Shown: positions 1-5,744 of the stretch, in pieces
How positions within the stretch are numbered: the stretch's first letter is position 1
How the letters are laid out: the number at the start of each line of letters is the position of its first letter
Assembly (NCBI GenBank): GCA_021199145.1
Contig: JAJQIP010000007.1
Location: forward strand, 1 to 11,552
Source of the DNA: Porphyromonadaceae bacterium
Lineage (GTDB): Bacteria > Bacteroidota > Bacteroidia > Bacteroidales > UBA11471
DNA: 11,552 bases
Direction: 5' to 3'
The notes under the pieces: model-generated
Database searches by the model: none
What the model was told of the DNA's origin: nothing
Seen by the model: the letters and a program-made list of their open reading frames with translations, nothing else
Translations under genes and position numbers: made by a program

Positions 1-187
1 GAATATCCTGAATGGTATTGTTGAGCATGTGGCCCATGTGCAACACACCGGTGACATTGGGGGGTGGAATGACGATGGTATAGGGTTCACGAGCATCGGG
101 TTCCGAGTGAAAATAACCGTTCTTCAGCCAATAGTCATACCATTTATCTTCGACTTCGGCGGGGTTGTACTTCGTTGCAATATCCAT
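1..187 (-). CDS. valS: Valyl-tRNA synthetase, N-terminal part (runs off the window)
   Basis: Reading leftwards from the ATG at 187-185 gives 62 codons with no stop before the window edge. ValS charges tRNA-Val with valine in the cytoplasm. The translation begins MDIATKYNPAEVEDKWYDYW and continues into PPNVTGVLHMGHMLNN, which holds the class I aminoacyl-tRNA synthetase HIGH signature as HMGH near residues 52-55, with the PPPNVTG lead-in characteristic of ValS. The start at 187 matches the usual beginning of Bacteroidales ValS; the frame stays open further upstream, but that part does not look like ValS. No Shine-Dalgarno site is visible, as usual in this phylum. The gene is divergent from the GH95 gene. 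It is truncated only by the window boundary. Confidence 0.95.
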   Translation of the reverse strand, partial: MDIATKYNPAEVEDKWYDYWLKNGYFHSEPDAREPYTIVIPPPNVTGVLHMGHMLNNTIQDI

Positions 188-221
188 GCGCTTGGGTTTC
201 TGAAATTCTGATTTTCGTCCG

Positions 222-229
222 CAAAAATA
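222..229 (-). promoter_or_regulatory. Possible -7 element of the valS promoter
   Basis: On the minus strand these bases read TATTTTTG, a match to the Bacteroidetes -7 consensus TAnnTTTG. It lies 34 bases before the valS ATG. No convincing TTG -33 element is found about 20 bases further upstream, so the call rests on the -7 match and its position. Confidence 0.35.
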
Positions 230-356
230 GTTAATAAAGCCGAAAAGCGGGAGAGATATTTCTATTTTTCTCAGTTGGAAAAGCATAGAAAATTTTTGCT
301 ATTCATTCAAAAAAATTGGACTAACTGTTCAAAAGCGTGTAATTTTTAACCATCGC

Positions 357-387
357 TTGGAAAAAAATTTTTTTATTATTACATTTG
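357..387 (+). promoter_or_regulatory. Bacteroidetes-type promoter for the GH95 gene
   Basis: TTGG begins at 357 and TACATTTG occupies 380-387. There are 20 bases between TTG and TA, the spacing also seen at 4663-4693 and 11242-11272. Transcription would start near 393 and leave a leader of about 175 bases before the ATG at 569. The rest of 188-568 is AT-rich, with A and T runs and no gene or clear hairpin that I can see. Confidence 0.6.
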
Positions 388-568
388 AAAACAGTAAAGC
401 GAAGAACCGAAAAAGCCCTTGCGGAAAATTTCACCTAACGGTTTGAACATCCTTTCGCAAAAGAGTGCTCCGTCGCAAGAATGAATAAATAAGGGAAGGG
501 TTTTTTTAGGTGTTTTGTAAATAAGAGCGTAGATAGGAGGGTGTGGTGGTGGGATTTTTTACAAAAAA

Positions 569-3064
569 ATGAACAGCATAAAGTTGAAAGTATTCCTTTT
601 GATGGTGCTGCCGCTCCTTTGTGCGGCAGCAGCAGCGGACCCGACTGCGAACACGGGGACGATGAAATTGTGGTACGAACAGCCGGCCACATTGTGGGTA
701 GAGGCCCTGCCGTTGGGCAACGGACGGTTGGGAGCCATGCTGTTTGGCGACCCGGTGCAGGAGCAATTCCATCTCAACGAAGAGACGGTGTGGGGCGGTT
801 CGCCCTATAACAATACCAACCCCAAAGCCAAGGAGTCGTTGGCGGAGATACGCCGGCTCATCTTCGCTGGAGAGAATGTGGAGGCGCAGGCGTTGTGCGG
901 TCCCGCCATTTGTTCTCCTAACGGAGCCAACGGGATGCCTTACCAGACGGTAGGGTCGTTGTGGCTTGACTTCGAAGGAACAGCCAATTACACAGAGTAT
1001 GTCCGGGAACTGGACCTCGAGCGGGCCGTGGCGACTGTCCGCTTTCAGGTCGACGGGGTGAGCTATTGTCGGGAGGCCTTTACCTCCTTCACCGACTCGC
1101 TGCTGATTGTCCGCCTTACGGCTTCAAAAAAAGGAAAAATCTCCTTTGCCGCTCACTATACCACCCCCTATGCCGAGTACGGCCGCTCCGTCGAGAATGG
1201 GCTTCTACGGCTCGACGGCAAAGCCAACGACCATGAAGGAATTGAGGGGAAGGTGCGCTTTACAGCTCTTACCCGGATTGACCGGAAAGGGGGTAAATGC
1301 GAAGCGGTAGGCGATACCCTCTTGCGGGTCTCCGGGGCTGATGAGGTGACCCTCTATGTCTCTATCGGAACCAATTTCGTAAATTATAAAGATGTGTCGG
1401 GCGATGCCGGACAACGGGCCTACGCTTTCCTCCAACAGGCGGGAAAGCGGTACGAGAAGGCCTTAGCGGAGCATACGGCCTGCTATCGGAACTATTTCGA
1501 CCGAGTGTCGCTTGACTTAGGTGAGACCTCGCAAGCGGCCAAGCCGACCGATGTACGGGTACGGGAGTTCGCCTCCTCCTATGACCCCCAGTTGGTGGCC
1601 ATGTATTTCCAGTTCGGACGCTATCTGCTCATCTGTAGTTCCCAGCCGGGGGGACAGGCAGCTAATCTGCAGGGCATCTGGAACGACAAGTTGCGGGCCC
1701 CGTGGGACGGGAAATATACGACCGATATCAATGTGGAGATGAATTACTGGCCGGCCGAGGTGACCGCTCTGCCTGAAATGGATGAGCCTTTCCTCGACCT
1801 GATACGTCGTACCGCCGAACAGGGGCGTGCGTCGGCGGCCATGTATGGCTGCCGGGGATGGACCCTGCACCACAATACAGACATCTGGGCTTCGACAGGG
1901 GCGGTCGATGGACCCAAATACGGTATTTGGCCCACCTGTAACGCCTGGTTCTGCCAGCATTTGTGGGACCGTTACCTCTTTTCGGGTGATAAGAATTATC
2001 TGCAAGCGGTTTATCCGTTGATGAAAGGGGCGTGCGAGTTCTTTATCGACTTCCTTGTGCGGGAACCCCGTCATGGATGGTTGGTCGTCGCTCCCTCCTA
2101 TTCCCCTGAAAACGCCCCGTCGGTCAACGGCAAACGGTCGTTTGTCGTCGTGGCGGGTACGACTATGGACAACCAGATGGTCTATGACCTCTTCTCCAAT
2201 ACCCTTCTCGCCGCAGGAGAGGTGGGGGAGGATACCCTCTTCGCTGATACTCTGCGGAATATCGCCTCACAACTGGCTCCTATGCAGATAGGGCGTTGGG
2301 GACAGTTGCAGGAGTGGTTGGACGACTGGGACAATCCAAAGGACCGTCACCGCCATGTCTCCCATTTGTGGGGACTCTATCCGGGACGACAAATCAGTTA
2401 CCGTACACCGGTGTTGATGCAGGCGGCACGGACGACTTTAGAGGGTCGAGGTGACCACTCCACCGGTTGGTCGATGGGGTGGAAGGTGTGCTTTTGGGCT
2501 CGTCTGCTCGATGGTAACCACGCCTATAGGCTCATTACCGAACAGTTGAATCCGGCCATAGAGGAGAGCGGACAGAACGGTGGTACCTATCCCAATCTCT
2601 TCGATGCTCATCCTCCTTTCCAGATTGACGGGAATTTCGGATGCACCGCCGGTATCGCCGAGATGCTGGTACAGAGTCATGCCGGAGCGGTGCATCTTTT
2701 GCCGGCCCTGCCCGATGTGTGGGCTCAAGGGTGTGTGAAGGGACTGTGTTGTCGAGGAGGTTTTGTCGTGGAGGAGATGACGTGGAGTGAGGGGAGGTTG
2801 GATAGTGTCCGCATCCGCTCTACGGTCGGTGGCCGGTTGCGGATACGGTCGGCCGTTCCCTTGGTGTGTGACGGGAAGGACCTTCGGTCTGTCGATGCGG
2901 AGGAGGAGTTGCCAAACTTGTTGCTCCGTCCTCAAACTATCCTTCCACCGGTTGTTTCGGAGGAGGCACCGAGTTTAGCTGAAGCGGTGGTTGATGAGGG
3001 ATATTTTTATGATATTGATACCCAGGTCGGAGGAGTGTATGTTTTGAAAGGTAGTGGTGATTAA
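569..3064 (+). CDS. Secreted GH95-family glycosidase (alpha-L-fucosidase / alpha-L-galactosidase type)
   Basis: This 831-residue protein has the length and motifs of glycoside hydrolase family 95. Known members are inverting enzymes that remove alpha-1,2-linked L-fucose, or in some cases L-galactose, from glycans. Residues 1-23 form a signal peptide (hydrophobic VFLLMVLPLL core, then an alanine run). A Cys at 18 does not sit in a good lipobox, so a soluble periplasmic or exported protein is likelier than a lipoprotein. The N-terminal domain starts around residue 32 (LWYEQPATLWVEALPLGNGRLGA split over residues 34-56). The (alpha/alpha)6 catalytic part shows DINVEMNYWPAE at 386-397, LQEW with candidate general acid Glu582, HRHVSHLWGLYPG from 594, RGDHSTGWSMGWK, and FQIDGNFG with Asp687. 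The start at 569 gives the signal peptide. No SusC/SusD genes adjoin it, so the glycan target is unknown. Asp386 stands where I expect an Asn in characterised enzymes. Confidence 0.92.
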   Translation: MNSIKLKVFLLMVLPLLCAAAAADPTANTGTMKLWYEQPATLWVEALPLGNGRLGAMLFGDPVQEQFHLNEETVWGGSPYNNTNPKAKESLAEIRRLIFAGENVEAQALCGPAICSPNGANGMPYQTVGSLWLDFEGTANYTEYVRELDLERAVATVRFQVDGVSYCREAFTSFTDSLLIVRLTASKKGKISFAAHYTTPYAEYGRSVENGLLRLDGKANDHEGIEGKVRFTALTRIDRKGGKCEAVGDTLLRVSGADEVTLYVSIGTNFVNYKDVSGDAGQRAYAFLQQAGKRYEKALAEHTACYRNYFDRVSLDLGETSQAAKPTDVRVREFASSYDPQLVAMYFQFGRYLLICSSQPGGQAANLQGIWNDKLRAPWDGKYTTDINVEMNYWPAEVTALPEMDEPFLDLIRRTAEQGRASAAMYGCRGWTLHHNTDIWASTGAVDGPKYGIWPTCNAWFCQHLWDRYLFSGDKNYLQAVYPLMKGACEFFIDFLVREPRHGWLVVAPSYSPENAPSVNGKRSFVVVAGTTMDNQMVYDLFSNTLLAAGEVGEDTLFADTLRNIASQLAPMQIGRWGQLQEWLDDWDNPKDRHRHVSHLWGLYPGRQISYRTPVLMQAARTTLEGRGDHSTGWSMGWKVCFWARLLDGNHAYRLITEQLNPAIEESGQNGGTYPNLFDAHPPFQIDGNFGCTAGIAEMLVQSHAGAVHLLPALPDVWAQGCVKGLCCRGGFVVEEMTWSEGRLDSVRIRSTVGGRLRIRSAVPLVCDGKDLRSVDAEEELPNLLLRPQTILPPVVSEEAPSLAEAVVDEGYFYDIDTQVGGVYVLKGSGD

Positions 3065-3080
3065 CCCTTATAATTTATTT

Positions 3081-3119
3081 AGGGATGCAATGTGTGGCTG
3101 TGCCACGCATTGCATCCCT
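3081..3119 (+). repeat. Stem-loop D: half copy of the compound repeat, possible GH95 terminator
   Basis: An 18-base left arm (3081-3098, starting AGGGATGCAATG) pairs with 3102-3119 around a 3-base loop, with one T:G wobble (3093 with 3107). It begins 16 bases after the GH95 stop. It is preceded by AATTTATTTAG, like module C, and followed by TTCGGTAAGG, also like module C, which identifies it as the second stem of the compound repeat without a visible first stem. It could terminate GH95 transcription, though only two T residues follow directly. Confidence 0.75.
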
Positions 3120-3134
3120 TTCGGTAAGGAGCGG

Positions 3135-3180
3135 CGATTACCACTTTCGCAAACGATTACCATTTATGCCAAATGGTTTT
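3135..3180 (+). repeat. Two degenerate copies of the 26-base-period unit
   Basis: CGATTACC begins at 3135 and again at 3154. The first unit includes TTTCGCAAA but is about 7 bases short. The second is about 28 bases and contains ATGCCAAATGG. Both match the unit that tiles 5279-5706. They fill the gap between stem-loop D and module A. Confidence 0.6.
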
Positions 3181-3196
3181 TCAATTAAAAAGAAAA

Positions 3197-3277
3197 CCCC
3201 TGCCGGAGGCAGGGAGAGAGGTATTGGATAATTCTTTTAGTTTTGTGATGCAGGACGTAGCCCTGCATCACAAAACT
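3197..3277 (+). repeat. Double stem-loop module A
   Basis: Stem 1 is CCCTGCC (3198-3204), loop GGA, GGCAGGG (3208-3214). A 24-base linker (3215-3238) containing GTATTG and ending TTTT follows. Stem 2 is 16 perfect base pairs, 3239-3254 (AGTTTTGTGATGCAGG) with 3262-3277, around a 7-base loop. The same layout recurs at 5350-5430 and 5535-5615. It lies in the convergent gap between the GH95 and metY genes, where it might end transcripts from either side. Confidence 0.85.
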
Positions 3278-3289
3278 TTCTGGATGATT

Positions 3290-3315
3290 CGTTAACAACG
3301 ACATTAGCAGGTTAT
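3290..3315 (+). repeat. Degenerate 26-base-period unit after module A
   Basis: Twelve bases after stem 2 of module A, a unit beginning CGTTAACAACG resembles the unit at 5655-5680 (shared ACAAC, TAnCAGGT, then GAT). It ends about 30 bases from the metY stop codon. The match is weaker than for the 5443-5706 units. Confidence 0.5.
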
Positions 3316-3346
3316 GATAACCTGTACGGGGTGTACTGACAAGTTT

Positions 3347-4633
3347 TTACACCTTTTCAAACGCCTGTTGCAAGTCGTCGATGAGGTCGTCAACATGCTC
3401 GGTGCCGATGGAGAGACGCACTGTTCCTTGTTCGATGCCCTGCTGCTCCAGTTCTTCGGTCGTCAGTTGGGAGTGTGTGGTGCTGGCAGGGTGGATGACG
3501 AGAGACTTCACGTCGGCCACATTGGCCAATAGGGAGAAGATCTTCAAACTGTCTATGAAGCGGAAAGCCTCTTCTTTCCCTCCCTTGATTTCGAACGTGA
3601 AGATGGATCCGGCACCCCCTGGGAAATATTTTTGATAGAGCGCATGGTCGGCCCTGGAGGGCAGGGCAGGGTGATTCACCCGTTTTACCTTGGGATGTCC
3701 GTTCAGGTAGTCTACGATGCGTAGAGCGTTTTCTACCTGGCGTTCCACACGTAGTGAGAGCGTCTCGAGTCCTTGCAACAGCATGAAAGCGTTCAGCGGG
3801 CTTATCGTGGCCCCCATGTCACGCAACAGCACGGCACGCATCCGGGTGATGTAAGCGGCCTTTCCAGCTACATCTGCAAAGCGCAGGCCGTGGTAGTTGG
3901 AAGCCGGTTGGGTGAGTTGAGGAAACTTGTCTGAGGCTTTCCAGTCGAATTTACCTGAGTCCACCACAATACCCCCCAATGAAGTGCCGTGGCCGCCTAT
4001 GAATTTCGTTGCGGAGTGTACCACAATGTCCGCTCCGTACTCAATGGGTCTGATAAGATAAGGTGTGCCGAAGGTGTTGTCAATAATCAACGGTATGCCG
4101 TGTTTGTGGGCAACAGCAGCTACTGCTTCAATGTCTACGATGTTGGAGTTGGGGTTGCCCAAAGTTTCGATAAAAACGGCCTTGGTGTTCTCCTGGATGG
4201 CGTGTTCGAAGTTGGAGACATCGTCCGGGTCGACGAACGTCACGCTGATGCCGTAGTCTCCCAGCGTGTGTTGCAACAGGTCGTAAGAGCCGCCGTAGAG
4301 TGTTTTCTCCGATACCACGTGGTCGCCTTGTTTCAAAATATTTAGAAAAGCGTAGGTAATGGCGGCCGCACCTGATGCTACCGCCAGGGCACCCACCCCA
4401 CCTTCCAAGGCAGCCATGCGAGTCTCAAACACCTCTTGGGTAGGGTTGGTCAGTCGGCCGTAAATGTTCCCGGCATCGGTCAGACCGAAGCGTGCTGAGG
4501 CATGTTCCGAATTCCGAAATACGTATGATGTCGTCTGGTAGATGGGCACGGCTCTTGAACCGGTGTCGGTATCGGTCTGTTCTTGTCCTGCATGGACCTG
4601 GAGGGTTTCGAAATGAAGTTTTTTTGCTGTCAT
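3347..4633 (-). CDS. metY: O-acetylhomoserine sulfhydrylase (aminocarboxypropyltransferase)
   Basis: This 428-residue PLP enzyme of the Cys/Met metabolism (gamma) family would make L-homocysteine from O-acetyl-L-homoserine and sulfide in the cytoplasm, feeding methionine synthesis. Visible residues are Tyr58 and Arg60 (IYGRLTNP), which in the family contact the PLP phosphate of a partner subunit; Tyr113 (LYGGSYDL), which stacks on PLP; Asp185 (LIIDNTFG), which binds the ring nitrogen; and Lys210 in HSATKFIGGHG, the Schiff-base lysine. The length and the GKFDW and FPQLTQPASNYHG region fit MetY rather than the shorter MetB, MetC or methionine gamma-lyase, though those are the alternatives. I start it at 4633 (MTAKKLHFET); a frame extension to 4693 would run through its promoter. 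It is divergent from an Lrp-type regulator gene. The 5' leader is about 24 bases, too short for a SAM riboswitch. Confidence 0.93.
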   Translation of the reverse strand: MTAKKLHFETLQVHAGQEQTDTDTGSRAVPIYQTTSYVFRNSEHASARFGLTDAGNIYGRLTNPTQEVFETRMAALEGGVGALAVASGAAAITYAFLNILKQGDHVVSEKTLYGGSYDLLQHTLGDYGISVTFVDPDDVSNFEHAIQENTKAVFIETLGNPNSNIVDIEAVAAVAHKHGIPLIIDNTFGTPYLIRPIEYGADIVVHSATKFIGGHGTSLGGIVVDSGKFDWKASDKFPQLTQPASNYHGLRFADVAGKAAYITRMRAVLLRDMGATISPLNAFMLLQGLETLSLRVERQVENALRIVDYLNGHPKVKRVNHPALPSRADHALYQKYFPGGAGSIFTFEIKGGKEEAFRFIDSLKIFSLLANVADVKSLVIHPASTTHSQLTTEELEQQGIEQGTVRLSIGTEHVDDLIDDLQQAFEKV

Positions 4634-4662
4634 GATTGTTCTGTTTATTGGTTTTGTACCAG

Positions 4663-4693
4663 CAAAACTATATTTTATATTTTTATCCTCCAA
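4663..4693 (-). promoter_or_regulatory. Promoter of metY
   Basis: On the minus strand TTG (4693-4691) is followed after 20 bases by TAGTTTTG (4670-4663), matching TAnnTTTG. Transcription would start near 4657, giving a leader of about 24 bases before the ATG at 4633. Confidence 0.6.
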
Positions 4694-4721
4694 TATTAAT
4701 CTAAAATTAAGAAAATAACAC

Positions 4722-4729
4722 TATATTTG
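4722..4729 (+). promoter_or_regulatory. -7 element of the Lrp-type gene promoter
   Basis: TATATTTG matches TAnnTTTG and lies 66 bases before the ATG at 4796. No TTG sits at the expected -33 place, which may mean a weaker or activator-dependent promoter. It is divergent from the metY promoter, and the two -7 boxes are about 50 bases apart. Confidence 0.5.
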
Positions 4730-4795
4730 TATTGTTTTGCAGATAATAATTGCTAAAGTATCCTTTTAAGAGACCGTTAAAAAGAATATTTTTCT

Positions 4796-5266
4796 ATGGA
4801 GAGAATTGAGAAATTGGATAAGGTAGACTTGCAGATACTCCATACCCTGCAGGAAAACGCCCGTCTCACCACCAAGGAGTTGGCGGCTAAGGTGAGTCTT
4901 TCGCCCACGCCTGTATTTGAGCGTCTCCGACGGTTGGAGCAGGGCGGATACATCAAGAAGTACATGGCCGTGCTCGATGCGGAGAAACTCAACTCCGGCT
5001 TCATTGTGTTCTGCAATATCAAGATGTTGCACATCAACAGTCAGATTGCGGCCAATTTCAAGCAGATGGTTCAAGCTATACCTCAGGTGACGGAGTGTTA
5101 CAATATATCGGGTAGCAACGATTACCTGCTGAAAATCCATGCCCCCGACATGCATTATTACAAAGAGTTGATTCTAAATGTGCTCGGTGAGATTGAGAAC
5201 CTGGCTTCTATCGAGAGTCTCTTTGTCATGGATGAATTGAAGCATGATTACGGCATTCCTTTTTAA
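4796..5266 (+). CDS. Lrp/AsnC family transcriptional regulator
   Basis: This 156-residue protein has the full length and two-domain layout of the leucine-responsive regulator family. The N-terminal winged helix-turn-helix spans about residues 5-60 (KVDLQILHTLQENARLTTKE, then AAKVSLSPTPVFERLRRLEQ, with IKKYMAVLD after the wing). The C-terminal RAM/AsnC effector domain follows from about residue 68 to 150, with the glycine-containing turn GSNDYLLK at 106-113 and ESLFVMDELKHD near the end. Such proteins form dimers to octamers and bind amino acids. It is transcribed away from metY, so metY is the most likely target, with autoregulation also possible. The effector cannot be read from sequence; methionine or a related amino acid is a guess. 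I give no gene symbol because Bacteroidales carry several paralogues. Repeats begin 12 bases after its stop. Confidence 0.93.
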   Translation: MERIEKLDKVDLQILHTLQENARLTTKELAAKVSLSPTPVFERLRRLEQGGYIKKYMAVLDAEKLNSGFIVFCNIKMLHINSQIAANFKQMVQAIPQVTECYNISGSNDYLLKIHAPDMHYYKELILNVLGEIENLASIESLFVMDELKHDYGIPF

Positions 5267-5278
5267 AGTCAGGATTGT

Positions 5279-5333
5279 CGATTAAAATATTTCTTCGCTA
5301 AGTGTTTACGATTACCAATGTCGCAAACAGTTT
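5279..5333 (+). repeat. Two units of the 26-base-period repeat after the Lrp-type gene
   Basis: CGATTAAAATATTTCTTCGC starts at 5279 and its unit is about 30 bases long. CGATTACCAATGTCGCAAAC starts at 5309 and its unit is 25 bases. A partial third begins CGATATT at 5334 and leads into module B, as CGATTAAGGG leads into module C at 5521. Confidence 0.7.
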
Positions 5334-5349
5334 CGATATTATAGAGAAA

Positions 5350-5430
5350 CCCCTGCCGGGGGCAGGGAGAAAAGTATTGAATAAAATTTTTAGGTTTGTG
5401 GTGCAGGGTACAACCCTGCACCACAAACCT
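5350..5430 (+). repeat. Double stem-loop module B
   Basis: Stem 1 is CCCTGCC (5351-5357), loop GGG, GGCAGGG (5361-5367). After a 24-base linker (5368-5391, containing GTATTGAATAAAA), stem 2 is 17 perfect base pairs: 5392-5408 (AGGTTTGTGGTGCAGGG) with 5414-5430 around TACAA. The flank TTCTGGATGATTCG after it is identical to that of module A. It may serve as terminator for the Lrp-type gene. Confidence 0.87.
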
Positions 5431-5442
5431 TTCTGGATGATT

Positions 5443-5520
5443 CGATAAACGCCGACACAAACAGGGGTCGAACAATGATGACGCAAATAAATTTCGATTA
5501 ACGTTTTCGCCAACAGTTTT
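5443..5520 (+). repeat. Three exact-length tandem units of the 26-base repeat
   Basis: Units start at 5443 (CGATAAACG), 5469 (CGAACAATG) and 5495 (CGATTAACG), each exactly 26 bases. They share a CG start, a central [T/G]nCGCnAA-like block and a T-rich end (AGGGGT, AAATTT, AGTTTT). A fourth start, CGATTAAGGG, at 5521 runs into module C. The period is preserved better than the sequence. Confidence 0.75.
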
Positions 5521-5534
5521 CGATTAAGGGTTAA

Positions 5535-5615
5535 CCCCTGCCGGTGGCAGGGAGAGAGGTATTGAATTATTTATTTAGAGAAGCGGTGCAGGGAATAACC
5601 CTGCACCGCTTCTCT
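5535..5615 (+). repeat. Double stem-loop module C
   Basis: Stem 1 is CCCTGCC (5536-5542), loop GGT, GGCAGGG (5546-5552). A 24-base linker (5553-5576) follows. Stem 2 is 17 perfect pairs: 5577-5593 (AGAGAAGCGGTGCAGGG) with 5599-5615 around AATAA. The outer eight pairs differ strongly from modules A and B, yet pairing is intact. The flank after it (TTCGGGTAAGG) matches stem-loop D rather than A and B. Confidence 0.87.
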
Positions 5616-5628
5616 TTCGGGTAAGGTG

Positions 5629-5706
5629 CGATTACCGCCTTCACAAACAAGTCCCGATTGACAACAACGCTAACAGGTGACGATTATCCTCTTCGACACG
5701 ATTTTT
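5629..5706 (+). repeat. Three exact-length tandem units running into the GHL10 promoter
   Basis: Units start at 5629 (CGATTACCGCC), 5655 (CGATTGACAAC) and 5681 (CGATTATCCTC), each 26 bases, and the next CG is at 5707. The first two carry the AAACA/AACAG block. The third is more diverged and overlaps the place where the -33 region of the downstream gene should be. With the neighbouring entries this accounts for nearly all of the 478-base gap between genes. Confidence 0.7.
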
Positions 5707-5720
5707 CGGGCGGAAAATCG

Positions 5721-5728
5721 TATATTTG
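5721..5728 (+). promoter_or_regulatory. -7 element of the GHL10 gene promoter
   Basis: TATATTTG matches TAnnTTTG and ends 16 bases before the ATG at 5745, so the leader would be about 10 bases. No good TTG is seen about 20 bases upstream, where the last diverged 26-base unit lies. This element lies inside the longer frame starting at 5658, which argues against that start. Confidence 0.5.
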
Positions 5729-5744
5729 TTCCCAAATAGAACTT

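Larger units (their letters stand above)
4662..4740. promoter_or_regulatory. Inverted repeat between metY and the Lrp-type gene: candidate operator
   Basis: GCAAAACTATA at 4662-4672 and its inverted counterpart at 4730-4740 (minus strand GCAAAACAATA) match at 10 of 11 bases, centred near 4701. The left arm covers the metY -7 element; the right arm lies just downstream of the -7 element of the regulator gene. Lrp/AsnC proteins often bind between themselves and a divergent target gene, so these arms are candidate sites. Some of the likeness could come from promoter-like sequence alone. Confidence 0.4.

Noticed and set aside
29..211. Plus-strand 60-codon frame at the left end
   Set aside because: It is the antisense of valS, whose HMGH motif is clear on the minus strand.
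1517..2074. Long antisense frame (185 codons) within the GH95 gene
   Set aside because: It is opposite a gene with convincing family motifs, has no recognisable domain and no promoter; it reflects high-GC codon use.
569..3064. GH95 gene as part of a polysaccharide utilisation locus
   Set aside because: No SusC, SusD, sulfatase, hybrid two-component or sigma/anti-sigma gene is adjacent; neighbours are valS and metY.
3081..3277. tRNA or other known RNA gene in the stem-loops
   Set aside because: The hairpins are simple palindromes without a cloverleaf, T-loop or CCA-like pattern.
4634..4693. Longer start for metY at 4693
   Set aside because: The added 20 residues run through the -7 box and are absent from the family; MTAKKLHFET is the normal beginning.
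4634..4795. SAM or other methionine riboswitch upstream of metY
   Set aside because: The predicted transcript leader is about 24 bases and no riboswitch-like set of stems is present.
5279..5706. CRISPR-like array in the repeat-rich spacer
   Set aside because: Units are contiguous and degenerate with a 26-base period, with no constant repeat alternating with unique spacers and no cas genes nearby.
5658..5744. Longer start for the GHL10 protein at 5658
   Set aside because: The extra 29 residues are translated from the repeat array and promoter, are not protein-like, and would bury the clear signal peptide that begins at 5745.
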